A stretch of 7,201 nt of DNA from Cyanobacteriota bacterium (GTDB lineage Bacteria; Cyanobacteriota; Cyanobacteriia; Phormidesmidales; Phormidesmidaceae), in contig JAIXUR010000160.1 of assembly GCA_027483425.1 (NCBI GenBank), forward strand, positions 1 to 7,201, read 5' to 3'. The notes under the pieces were generated by a model. It saw nothing but the letters and a program-made list of their open reading frames with translations. It did no database searches and was not told the DNA's origin. Numbering within the stretch: position 1 is the first letter of the stretch; each line of letters starts with the position of its first letter. Positions 1-5,539 of this stretch are shown piece after piece. A program made the position numbers and the translations under genes.

Positions 1-308
1 CCGTGGCGATGGATGACCAACTGGCCCAGGTGGTACCCCAATGGCTGGCGGCTGGCTATGAAATTTTGATCACGGCGGATCATGGCATGAATGCCGATGG
101 TCAACACGGAGGTTCTTCGCCGGCGGAACGGGAGGTACCCCTGTTTTGCCTCAGTAGCCACTTTGAGCCGGGGACCTACGTTGAGGGTTTGTCACAGCTG
201 GCGATCGCCCCCCTGCTCTGCCAACTCCTGTCCCTCCCTGTAGCGGAAGCCATGCGCTCCATTGTGGTGCCCGGGTTTCGGGGTACACCCACCCTCGTTC
301 ACACCTGA
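1..308 (+). CDS. Alkaline phosphatase superfamily protein, C-terminal part (5' end outside window)
   Basis: The frame is open to the left edge, so this is the last ~100 residues of a longer protein; the GTG at base 3 is not taken as the start. The visible part contains TADHGMN (residues 24-30 counted from base 3), followed eight residues later by QHGG (His35) and then by REVPLF. An Asp-His pair followed closely by another His and a V-P-L-F segment is typical of the metal-binding end of the alkaline phosphatase superfamily (nucleotide pyrophosphatase/phosphodiesterase and phosphoglyceromutase-like members), where these residues hold the two catalytic metal ions. By family, the enzyme would hydrolyse phosphate mono- or diesters; the substrate cannot be told from this fragment. 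No membrane segment is seen in the visible part. It ends with TGA 21 bases before the stop codon of the convergent OmdA gene, so there is no room for a separate terminator. Superfamily assignment is secure; the exact subfamily is not. Confidence 0.82.
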   Translation, partial: VAMDDQLAQVVPQWLAAGYEILITADHGMNADGQHGGSSPAEREVPLFCLSSHFEPGTYVEGLSQLAIAPLLCQLLSLPVAEAMRSIVVPGFRGTPTLVHT

Positions 309-329
309 TCCTACGCCGATGAATTGGGG

Positions 330-926
330 TCAGCGGGTTGGTTTCGGCCAGCTGTTGGCGCGGATATTTTGGGCCGCCAATTCTACGGTTTCGGCAATGC
401 GGCGATCGCGCGTTTCAGCCCGCTTGGCGCTGGCGATCCACTCCAAAATACCGCGCTTGGCCGAGCGCGGAAAGGCCTCGAAATTAGCTAAGGCGGTCTC
501 ATTCTCGGCCAGGGCCGCCGCCAGATCGGGAGGAATCTCGAGCCGTTCAATGGCGTCAAGGCTTGCCCAGGAGCCATCTTGCTTGGCGACCTCAATTTTG
601 GCCAGACCGGGGGGCATCAGTTGCCCGGCCTCGATCAGGGTGGCTATGCGTTGCTTATTGAGGGCAGACCAGCCGGTGCCGGGTTTGCGGGGGGCAAACC
701 ACAGCATGGTGCGGGCGTCGTCCAGCTTGTTGGGCTTGCTGTCGATCCAGCCAAAGCAGAGGGCTTCTTCGACGGTGTCGTTGTAGGAGACGTAGGGTCG
801 GTGGGGGTGTTTTTTGTAGGTGATCAGCCAGATTCCCTCGGTGCGGCCATGGTTGGCGGCTAGCCAGGCTCGCCACTCGGCCCGACTCTCGACTTGGAGG
901 GAATTTTCTGGGGGTTGAGCGGCCAT
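330..926 (-). CDS. YdeI/OmpD-associated (OmdA) family protein
   Basis: This 198-residue protein matches the YdeI/OmdA family along its whole length. Hallmarks are EEALCFGWIDS (residues 53-63), the FAPRKPGTGWSALN block (77-90), and a C-terminal helix region FPRSAKRGILEWIASAKRAE (152-171) followed by TRDRRI, which is the conserved OmdA tail. The protein is soluble, with no signal peptide or membrane segment. Members are annotated as bacteriocin-protection or stress-associated proteins from early work in enterobacteria, but their biochemical activity is not established, so I assign a family and not a function. The ATG at 924-926 is the natural start; no clear Shine-Dalgarno precedes it (the upstream leader is pyrimidine-rich). 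It lies downstream of dnaA on the same strand, 143 bases away, and may be read through from dnaA because no terminator is visible between them. A link to replication is not implied by anything in the protein. Confidence 0.88.
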   Translation of the reverse strand: MAAQPPENSLQVESRAEWRAWLAANHGRTEGIWLITYKKHPHRPYVSYNDTVEEALCFGWIDSKPNKLDDARTMLWFAPRKPGTGWSALNKQRIATLIEAGQLMPPGLAKIEVAKQDGSWASLDAIERLEIPPDLAAALAENETALANFEAFPRSAKRGILEWIASAKRAETRDRRIAETVELAAQNIRANSWPKPTR

Positions 927-1041
927 GGGGGCTTACGAATGGAGGAGGCGATCCCGAGACTTACCAGGGTTGTCGGGTAGCGGCTACGGGCAGGGGCAGG
1001 GGGGTAATGGTTGGCGGCAGGAGGGAAGACGTGGGTCTGGT

Positions 1042-1066
1042 GGGGGGGTGGGGGCTGGGATAGGGG
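1042..1066 (+). other. G-quadruplex-forming motif next to the dnaA stop codon
   Basis: Four G runs lie within 25 bases: G7 (1042-1048), G5 (1050-1054), G3 (1057-1059) and G4 (1063-1066), with loops of 1, 2 and 3 bases. This satisfies the usual G3+N1-7 rule with very short loops, so folding is plausible. The G-rich strand is the template for dnaA transcription, so dnaA mRNA would instead carry a C-rich tract immediately after its stop codon (1070-1072). A weaker series of G runs continues at 988-1004 in the same spacer. Whether it folds in the cell or affects transcription is unknown. Confidence 0.6.
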
Positions 1067-1069
1067 TGG

Positions 1070-2470
1070 CTAGGATTGACCCACGCTACGGAGGCGGTGG
1101 CCGAGTTGGCGAATGGTTTGGGCTAAATCTAGGTCGCACTTGAGTAGCTTATCAATCTTGGTGCAGCTGTAGAGCACGGTGGTGTGGTCTTTGCCGCCAA
1201 AGGCATCGCCAATTTTGGGCAGGCTCAGATCGGTATGGTGGCGCATCAGGTACATGCCCACCTGGCGGGCCTGGCTAATTTCACGGCGCCGCGAGGCCCC
1301 CTTTAGATCGTCCACCGAGACGCCAAACTGTTCGGCCACCGCCGCGATCACCGCGCTGGGAGAGGCCTCAATTTTGTGGGTAGAGGGGTTGAGTACCGTC
1401 ATCAGGTGTTCCACGGTCATGGGCAGACCGGAGATGGAGGTGTAGGCGATCGCCCGAATCAACGCCCCCTCCAGCTCACGAATGTTGGAGGTGTAGTTGG
1501 CAGCAATATATTCAATGGCCTCCCGTGGCAGCTGCACCTGCTCGTACTCCGCCTTCTTTTGCAGAATGGCAATGCGAGTTTCGTAGTCGGGGGGCTGAAT
1601 ATCGGCGATCAGCCCCATGGAAAACCGTGAAATCAGTCGGTCTTGCAGGCGCATAATTTGGTTCGGGGGGCGATCGGAGGCCAGCACAATCTGCTTGCCG
1701 GCCTCGTGGAGGGTATTAAAGGTGTGGAAGAACTCCTCCTGGGTGTATTCTTTGCCCTCAATGAACTGAATGTCATCCACCAGCAAAATATCCACATCCC
1801 GGTAGTGGGAGCGAAAATGCTGCATGCTGTCCCGGCGGATGGCCGTAATCAAGTCGTTGGTAAACTGCTCCGTCGACACATAGGCGACTCGGGCTCGGGG
1901 GGCAATCTCTTGGCGGTAGTGGCCGATGGACTGCATCAGGTGGGTCTTGCCCAGACCGACGCCGCCACACAAAAACAGCGGGTTAAACTCGCGCCCCGGC
2001 GACTCGGCCACGGCCAGGGAGGCGGCGTGGGCCATGCGGTTGTTGGCTCCAACCACAAAGCGCGAAAACACCGACTTGGGGTTGAGGTCGTTGTAGTCTT
2101 CCCGAACCGGGCCAGGGGCATCTACGGCTGGGGGGCGGGTTGGCAGCGGTGGGGCTGGGGCCCGACTGGGCCAATTGACCTCGGACATGGGCAGTAGCGC
2201 GGCCGAGGCATGATCTCCTTCGGGTACCACGGTGACCTGCAGCTCCACGGACTTACCCAAAATCGTGTTGACGACCTGGGTAATGGTGCTCGCGTAGTGC
2301 TTTTGCACCCAGTTGCGGGCAAAGGGGTTGGGGGTTGAAATCACCAGGGCGCGATCGGTTAGCGTCTGGGCCTGAGCGGGCTTAATCCAGGTCTCAAAGG
2401 TCGGGCGGCTCAGCTCCACCTGAAGCTGGCTTAACACCTCTTTCCACAACCGATCCAGGGCCTGATCCAC
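1070..2470 (-). CDS. dnaA: Chromosomal replication initiator protein DnaA
   Basis: This 466-residue AAA+ ATPase binds DnaA boxes at the chromosome origin and opens the duplex for helicase loading. All four domains are visible. Domain I (residues ~1-85) begins LWKEVLSQLQ and contains the FETWIKP motif. Domain II (~90-125) is a Pro/Ala-rich linker. Domain III carries Walker A GGVGLGKT (169-176), Walker B ILLVDD (228-233), sensor 1 around LASDRPP (263-269), a probable arginine finger Arg282 in LISRFSMGL, and sensor 2 Arg331 in NIRELEGAL. Domain IV (~370-466) has the DNA-binding signature KIGDAFGGKDHTTVLYSCTK (419-438). All key residues are present and the length is normal. The start is GTG (2468-2470), preceded by AAGAGG about six to seven bases upstream; no better start lies nearby. 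dnaN is not adjacent on either side. The gene is divergent from def across a long, repeat-bearing spacer that probably holds its promoter. Confidence 0.98.
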   Translation of the reverse strand: MDQALDRLWKEVLSQLQVELSRPTFETWIKPAQAQTLTDRALVISTPNPFARNWVQKHYASTITQVVNTILGKSVELQVTVVPEGDHASAALLPMSEVNWPSRAPAPPLPTRPPAVDAPGPVREDYNDLNPKSVFSRFVVGANNRMAHAASLAVAESPGREFNPLFLCGGVGLGKTHLMQSIGHYRQEIAPRARVAYVSTEQFTNDLITAIRRDSMQHFRSHYRDVDILLVDDIQFIEGKEYTQEEFFHTFNTLHEAGKQIVLASDRPPNQIMRLQDRLISRFSMGLIADIQPPDYETRIAILQKKAEYEQVQLPREAIEYIAANYTSNIRELEGALIRAIAYTSISGLPMTVEHLMTVLNPSTHKIEASPSAVIAAVAEQFGVSVDDLKGASRRREISQARQVGMYLMRHHTDLSLPKIGDAFGGKDHTTVLYSCTKIDKLLKCDLDLAQTIRQLGHRLRSVGQS

Positions 2471-2490
2471 GGTTTACCTCTTAAACAAAG

Positions 2491-2504
2491 CTGCCCAAGG
2501 GCAG
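2491..2504. promoter_or_regulatory. dnaA: Short dyad in the dnaA leader
   Basis: CTGCCC and GGGCAG are perfect inverted copies separated by AA, 20 bases upstream of the dnaA GTG. The site is too compact for a long hairpin but is the right shape for a protein-binding operator. It lies just upstream of the Shine-Dalgarno region, so it could also influence translation. Function is inferred only from position and symmetry. Confidence 0.35.
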
Positions 2505-2519
2505 ACGCATAACACAAAC

Positions 2520-2547
2520 GAGTTAGAACAGGGCGAGTTAGACAGGG
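2520..2547. repeat. Tandem direct repeat upstream of dnaA
   Basis: GAGTTAGAACAGGG (2520-2533) is followed after one C by GAGTTAGACAGGG (2535-2547). The copies are identical apart from one extra A in the first, and they have a period of 15 bases. They lie 50-77 bases upstream of the dnaA start codon, where a repressor or activator of dnaA could bind. They do not resemble DnaA boxes. Only two copies are present. Confidence 0.65.
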
Positions 2548-2619
2548 ATCACTCCCCCCACCGACAGTAGGCTGGGGCCAAATCTGAAGTACCGCAGGAA
2601 ACACAGACCTGCCAATCAC

Positions 2620-2651
2620 TCTGTCCTGCCTGGCCGTCTCGGCTGGACAGA
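2620..2651. repeat. Imperfect hairpin in the dnaA/def spacer
   Basis: TCTGTCC (2620-2626) pairs with GGACAGA (2645-2651). After one T-T mismatch, GCC (2628-2630) pairs with GGC (2641-2643), leaving a 10-base loop. No T run follows on either strand, so it is not a standard intrinsic terminator. If dnaA transcription begins upstream of this point, the hairpin would be in the dnaA leader RNA. Confidence 0.45.
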
Positions 2652-2678
2652 ACGGAGCGACGTATCTTTGGGGATCTC

Positions 2679-2726
2679 TAGGGTACTAGATATGTAGCCA
2701 AAAAATGTCCTCTACCCTACATCTAG
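2679..2726. repeat. Interleaved inverted repeats in the dnaA/def spacer
   Basis: Two inverted repeats overlap. TAGGGTA (2679-2685) is inverted as TACCCTA (2713-2719). The CTAGATATGTAG segment (2686-2697) is inverted, with two bases missing, as CTACATCTAG (2717-2726). The right arms share three bases, so the two pairings cannot both form fully at once. A third relation is CTCTACCCT (2710-2718) against AGGGTAGAG (2770-2778), a perfect 9-bp inverted repeat with a 51-base gap. The recurring element is GGGTA/TACCC, which may be a protein-binding half-site. Confidence 0.45.
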
Positions 2727-2816
2727 CGTTTTGATGGGAAGCGGATCCCCTAGGTGATAGTCAGTGCAGAGGGTAGAGATAACCTGTTGGTCTATTGAAG
2801 CACAGGATTCTAGTCC

Positions 2817-2845
2817 TTGGGGGCGATCTATAAAATAGCTACGAT
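2817..2845 (+). promoter_or_regulatory. def: Candidate def promoter
   Basis: TTGGGG (2817-2822) and TACGAT (2840-2845) are spaced by 17 bases, giving a moderate sigma-70-type match. An alternative -10, TATAAAAT (2829-2836), lies inside the spacer but has no good -35 partner. Either would start transcription about 70-85 bases before the def ATG and place the 2875-2899 hairpin in the leader RNA. Assigned from sequence pattern only. Confidence 0.35.
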
Positions 2846-2874
2846 GATTGGCGAGAGGTAGTGGGCCAGACCCG

Positions 2875-2899
2875 ATAGACTGCCGTCCCGCCAGTCTAT
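2875..2899 (+). promoter_or_regulatory. def: Hairpin in the def 5' leader
   Basis: ATAGACTG (2875-2882) and CAGTCTAT (2892-2899) form a perfect 8-bp stem with a 9-base C-rich loop. The hairpin ends 30 bases before the def start and about 21 bases before its GGAG ribosome-binding site, so it does not hide that site directly. It could stabilise the mRNA or be an operator dyad. Confidence 0.45.
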
Positions 2900-2929
2900 G
2901 ATTTGCCTGAAGACTTGCCCGGAGCGCCC

Positions 2930-3490
2930 ATGACCTCGACCTTTCCAGACCCCAGTCAACGCCCAGTCCTGACCCTTGGTCATCCCATCCTGCGCCAGGT
3001 CGCCCAGCCCGTGGAGCAGGTGAATGATCCGGCCCTGCAACACCTGATTGATCAACTGTTGACCACGGTGCGGTTGGCCCATGGCGTGGGCATTGCCGCC
3101 CCCCAGGTGGGTACCCCCCTCAGGGTGCTAGTGGTGGCCTCACGGCCCAACCTGCGCTACCCCCACGCGCCCACCATGGCCCCCACCGTGCTGATTAACC
3201 CTAGCCTGGTGGCCGCCAGCGACGACCTGGAACTGGGCTGGGAGGGCTGCCTGAGCGTGCCGGGGGTGCGGGGTCGAGTGCCACGTCACCGGGAGATTGA
3301 AGTGGCCTATTTAGATCGCCAGGGTCAGCCCCAGCGCCGGGTGTGGGAGGGGTTTGTGGCCCGCATCTTTCAGCATGAGGCCGACCACCTGGAGGGGATC
3401 CTGTTTACCGATCGCATCCAGTCAGAAACGGATCTACTCTCTGAGGACGCCTATCAGGCCCTGGACATGGCGGCCTTAGGGGGTGGTTGA
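2930..3490 (+). CDS. def: Peptide deformylase
   Basis: This 186-residue metalloenzyme removes the formyl group from the initiator methionine of new proteins in the cytoplasm. All three family motifs are intact: motif 1 GVGIAAPQ (residues 52-59), motif 2 EGCLS (105-109, metal ligand Cys107), and motif 3 HEADH (149-153, ligands His149 and His153, catalytic Glu150). The N-terminal VLTLGHPILRQVAQPV segment is also typical. The ATG at 2930 is chosen because GGAG lies five bases upstream and the protein then begins a short distance before the conserved L-G-H-P-I-L. A TTG nine codons upstream is in frame but has no better support. Length is normal and no transit or signal peptide is present. It is divergent from dnaA, and downstream on the same strand lies an unknown gene after a 196-base gap. 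It ends with a short Gly-rich tail. Confidence 0.97.
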   Translation: MTSTFPDPSQRPVLTLGHPILRQVAQPVEQVNDPALQHLIDQLLTTVRLAHGVGIAAPQVGTPLRVLVVASRPNLRYPHAPTMAPTVLINPSLVAASDDLELGWEGCLSVPGVRGRVPRHREIEVAYLDRQGQPQRRVWEGFVARIFQHEADHLEGILFTDRIQSETDLLSEDAYQALDMAALGGG

Positions 3491-3564
3491 AAAGAGGGTG
3501 GTTGAACAGGGCAACCCTTTCTCCAGGATTAATTCCTCACCGAACTGTATTTCACAATGCAACG

Positions 3565-3572
3565 GCGATCGC
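3565..3572. repeat. HIP1 octamer GCGATCGC (one of seven)
   Basis: This is the only intergenic copy in the window. The others lie inside genes at 201-208, 402-409, 1446-1453, 4575-4582, 4796-4803 and 6627-6634. HIP1 (highly iterated palindrome) is abundant in many cyanobacterial genomes and supports the taxonomic assignment. Confidence 0.9.
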
Positions 3573-3595
3573 TCGTTTCTGAAAAATAACCAACA

Positions 3596-3620
3596 GAACC
3601 AGGGAGATCCCCCCTGGTTC
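3596..3620. terminator. Hairpin between def and the unknown gene, possible weak terminator
   Basis: GAACCAGGG (3596-3604) and CCCTGGTTC (3612-3620) form a perfect 9-bp stem with a 7-base loop, about 106 bases after the def stop. No T run follows on the + strand, so it is at best a poor Rho-independent terminator. It may instead stabilise the 3' end of the def mRNA. The rest of the 3491-3686 gap shows only a HIP1 octamer and a Shine-Dalgarno at its end. Confidence 0.35.
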
Positions 3621-3686
3621 CATTACCCTGGTGGCAGCAATACCCTGAACCGGTGTTCTGGCCTAGCTAAGGCCAAAGGAGGCAGC

Positions 3687-4058
3687 TTGAGTTCTCACCC
3701 CCAGCCCCACATCGTCCACCTCGACATGCTGGACACGGATTACGCCAAAATGGCGGCGGGGGAGCCTATCCCCGACCACAAACAGCAGCGGCTTTCTGGG
3801 GACAACTATGACTTCACCCGCCTGGGTAAACATATTGCCCGCTACCGCTACGGCGGGCTGGATCAGCAGGGCCAAGACGATATTCTCTGCACCCTAGGCA
3901 CCACCGCTGGGCTGTTTACCCTGGCCGATACCGAAGCTATGAACGATCGCCTGCGCTATACGGGTCGCTTTTACCTCACCCCCAGCGAACGCCAGCAGGT
4001 GATCAACTGGCTCATCGATGAGTTGGGCATTGACCTGGAGGCAGCATTAGGTGGCTAG
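3687..4058 (+). CDS. Conserved-looking protein of unknown function, 123 residues
   Basis: I do not recognise this family. The frame is open from 3483, but the best start is TTG (3687-3689), because AAAGGAGG (3675-3682) sits four bases before it and the region upstream reads as non-coding. An ATG at 3726 (Met14) is the main alternative. The protein is soluble and has no signal peptide, membrane segment or cysteine metal motif (only one Cys, at 68). The middle (residues 37-57) is rich in Tyr, Arg and Gly (SGDNYDFTRLGKHIARYRYG), next comes a small hydrophobic stretch LCTLGTTAGLFTLA (67-80), and the end is a predicted helix pair, LTPSERQQVINWLIDELGID (97-116). Codon use and the clean ribosome-binding site suggest a real gene. 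It lies between def and chlP on the same strand, with gaps of 196 and 212 bases, so an operon is uncertain. Confidence 0.75.
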   Translation: MSSHPQPHIVHLDMLDTDYAKMAAGEPIPDHKQQRLSGDNYDFTRLGKHIARYRYGGLDQQGQDDILCTLGTTAGLFTLADTEAMNDRLRYTGRFYLTPSERQQVINWLIDELGIDLEAALGG

Positions 4059-4161
4059 GATTTGAGCTCTCTGTCGTCCTAGACCTGATAACGTCACAAC
4101 GGCCTGCTCCATAGATTTTTCTCTGGCTAGGGAATAGATCGCGTCCGAGTCTCGATGTCTC

Positions 4162-4193
4162 AATGTAAATGAGTGTTGCAATCGGGTTACATC
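4162..4193. promoter_or_regulatory. chlP: Inverted repeat upstream of chlP, possible operator
   Basis: ATGTAA (4163-4168) and TTACAT (4187-4192) are perfect inverted copies separated by 18 bases, about 80 bases before the chlP start. Each half resembles one half of the HLR1 element bound by the cyanobacterial response regulator RpaB (G/T-TTACA-A/T-A/T): TTTACATT on the minus strand at 4162-4169 and GTTACATC on the plus strand at 4186-4193. Real HLR1 sites are closely spaced direct repeats, so the match is partial. No good -35/-10 pair was identified in this 212-base gap. Confidence 0.25.
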
Positions 4194-4270
4194 CCCCCAG
4201 GGCAGGCCGAAATGCCTGAAATGCCGTGATACGATTCACTCGTAGCTTTTCGCGATGTGGGAGTAAGTAC

Positions 4271-5506
4271 TTGGTACTTCGGGTAGCAGTAGTAGGATCA
4301 GGTCCGGCAGGCTCCTCAGCAGCTGAGACTTTAGTTAAAGCTGGCATTGAAACCTATTTATTTGAGCGCAAGCTCGACAACGCCAAACCCTGCGGCGGGG
4401 CCATTCCCCTGTGTATGGTGGAAGAGTTTGATTTGCCGCCGAATATCATCGATCGCCGCGTGCGGAAGATGAAAATGATCTCCCCATCCAACGTTGAGGT
4501 CAACATTGGCCACACCCTCAAGGACGACGAGTACATCGGCATGTGCCGCCGCGAGGTGATGGATGGCTTTTTGCGCGATCGCGCTGCCATGCACGGGGCC
4601 AAGCTGATCAACGGCACCGTTCACACCCTCGATATTCCGACCTCTGAGGGCGGACCCTACACCCTCCACTACACCGCCCATACCGAAGAGGGGCTGGTGG
4701 GCGAAAATAAATCCCTCCAGGTGGATCTGGTGATTGGGGCCGACGGGGCCAACTCACGGGTTGCCAAGGCCATCAAGGCCGGGGATTACAACTATGCGAT
4801 CGCCTTCCAAGAGCGCATTCGCCTGCCCGACGACAAAATGGCCTACTACGAAGACCTGGCCGAAATGTACGTGGGCAACGATGTCTCCCCCGACTTCTAT
4901 GCCTGGGTGTTCCCTAAGTACGACCACGTCGCCGTAGGCACTGGCACCATGCGGGTCAACCAGGCCAAGATCAAGCAGCTCCAGGCGGGCATTCGAGCCC
5001 GCGCGGCCAAGCGCCTTGAGGGCGGCGAAATCATCAAGGTCGAAGCCCACCCCATTCCCGAGCACCCCAGACCCCGCCGGGTCGTGGGTCGGGTGGCCCT
5101 GGTCGGCGATGCAGCAGGCACCGTCACCAAGTCCTCCGGTGAAGGCATCTACTTTGCGGCCAAGTCGGCCCGGATGTGCGCCGAGACCATTGTGGAGTTT
5201 TCCAACGGTGGCCAGCGCATCCCCACGGAGGCGGATCTCAAGGTCTACCTAAAGCGGTGGGATAAGCAGTACGGCGTAACCTATAAAGTACTCGACCTGC
5301 TGCAAACGGTGTTCTACCGTTCTGACGCCACCCGCGAAGCCTTTGTCGAGATGTGCTCCGACATCGACGTACAGAAGCTGACCTTCGACAGCTACCTCTA
5401 CAAAACCGTGGTGCCTGCCAACCCCCTGGTGCAGATGAAAATCACCGCCAAAACGGTGGGTAGCCTGATTCGCGGCCATGCCTTGGCTCCGACCCGCAGC
5501 TGGTAG
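4271..5506 (+). CDS. chlP: Geranylgeranyl diphosphate/geranylgeranyl-chlorophyll reductase ChlP
   Basis: This 411-residue flavoprotein reduces the geranylgeranyl chain to phytyl with NADPH, supplying phytol for chlorophyll a, tocopherol and phylloquinone at the thylakoid membrane. The N-terminus MVLRVAVVGSGPAGSSAAE has the Rossmann FAD motif GxGxxG (residues 9-14), followed by FERK (31-34), the family block KPCGGAIPLCMV (39-50), DLVIGADGANS (152-162), the second FAD motif ALVGDAAG (276-283) and SSGEGIYFA (288-296). Length fits the cyanobacterial family (about 400-410). The start is TTG (4271-4273), preceded by GGGAG seven bases upstream; it gives exactly the short N-terminus expected before the Rossmann strand. 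The frame stays open upstream to a GTG at 4226, which would add 15 residues not expected in the family. The first 25 codons are noticeably richer in A/T-ending codons than the rest. A strong terminator follows, so transcription ends here. Confidence 0.97.
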   Translation: MVLRVAVVGSGPAGSSAAETLVKAGIETYLFERKLDNAKPCGGAIPLCMVEEFDLPPNIIDRRVRKMKMISPSNVEVNIGHTLKDDEYIGMCRREVMDGFLRDRAAMHGAKLINGTVHTLDIPTSEGGPYTLHYTAHTEEGLVGENKSLQVDLVIGADGANSRVAKAIKAGDYNYAIAFQERIRLPDDKMAYYEDLAEMYVGNDVSPDFYAWVFPKYDHVAVGTGTMRVNQAKIKQLQAGIRARAAKRLEGGEIIKVEAHPIPEHPRPRRVVGRVALVGDAAGTVTKSSGEGIYFAAKSARMCAETIVEFSNGGQRIPTEADLKVYLKRWDKQYGVTYKVLDLLQTVFYRSDATREAFVEMCSDIDVQKLTFDSYLYKTVVPANPLVQMKITAKTVGSLIRGHALAPTRSW

Positions 5507-5516
5507 CTGTGGGATC

Positions 5517-5535
5517 GTTCAGTTCTTTTCTGAAC
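5517..5535 (+). terminator. chlP: First small hairpin after chlP
   Basis: GTTCAG (5517-5522) and CTGAAC (5530-5535) form a 6-bp stem with a 7-base T-rich loop, starting 10 bases after the chlP stop. No T run follows it. It probably supports the larger terminator immediately downstream, or protects the 3' end of the mRNA. Confidence 0.45.
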
Positions 5536-5539
5536 CCCT

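Larger units (their letters stand above)
2471..2929. promoter_or_regulatory. Divergent dnaA/def intergenic region
   Basis: These 459 bases have no convincing gene; the short reading frames across them show no recognisable protein. The region looks lower in GC than the flanking genes. It holds a tandem 13/14-mer repeat (2520-2547), a 6-bp dyad close to the dnaA start (2491-2504), a hairpin (2620-2651), interleaved inverted repeats (2679-2726 and 2710-2778), a candidate def promoter (2817-2845) and a hairpin in the def leader (2875-2899). No exact DnaA box (TTATCCACA or the cyanobacterial-type TTTTCCACA) was found on either strand, so I do not call an origin here. Promoters for both genes must lie within it unless def or dnaA has an internal start. 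Confidence 0.6.

Noticed and set aside
262..863. Plus-strand open frames opposite the OmdA gene (262-786 and 579-863)
   Set aside because: They are antisense shadows of a gene with full-length family motifs, and their products are low-complexity with no recognisable domain.
1376..2197. Plus-strand open frames opposite dnaA, up to 184 codons
   Set aside because: They run antisense to intact dnaA and are rich in Gly, Val and His as expected from the reverse of a GC-rich gene; no domain is seen.
2440..2448. CTTTCCACA, one mismatch from the DnaA box TTTTCCACA, inside the start of dnaA
   Set aside because: It encodes the conserved Leu-Trp-Lys of the DnaA N-terminus, is a single isolated near-match and has no cluster around it. 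It does not support an origin or autoregulation on its own.
2471..2929. Replication origin next to dnaA
   Set aside because: No exact DnaA boxes on either strand, no clear AT-rich unwinding segment and no dnaN neighbour. The repeats present are better treated as possible regulatory sites.
3483..3686. Longer N-terminus for the unknown protein after def, starting at GTG 3483
   Set aside because: The extra 68 residues look non-coding, contain an intergenic hairpin and HIP1 octamer, and overlap the def stop. The strong AAAGGAGG at 3675-3682 points to the TTG at 3687.
4163..4192. NtcA site upstream of chlP
   Set aside because: NtcA sites are GTA-N8-TAC; here the GTA and TAC are 20 bases apart, so the spacing does not fit.
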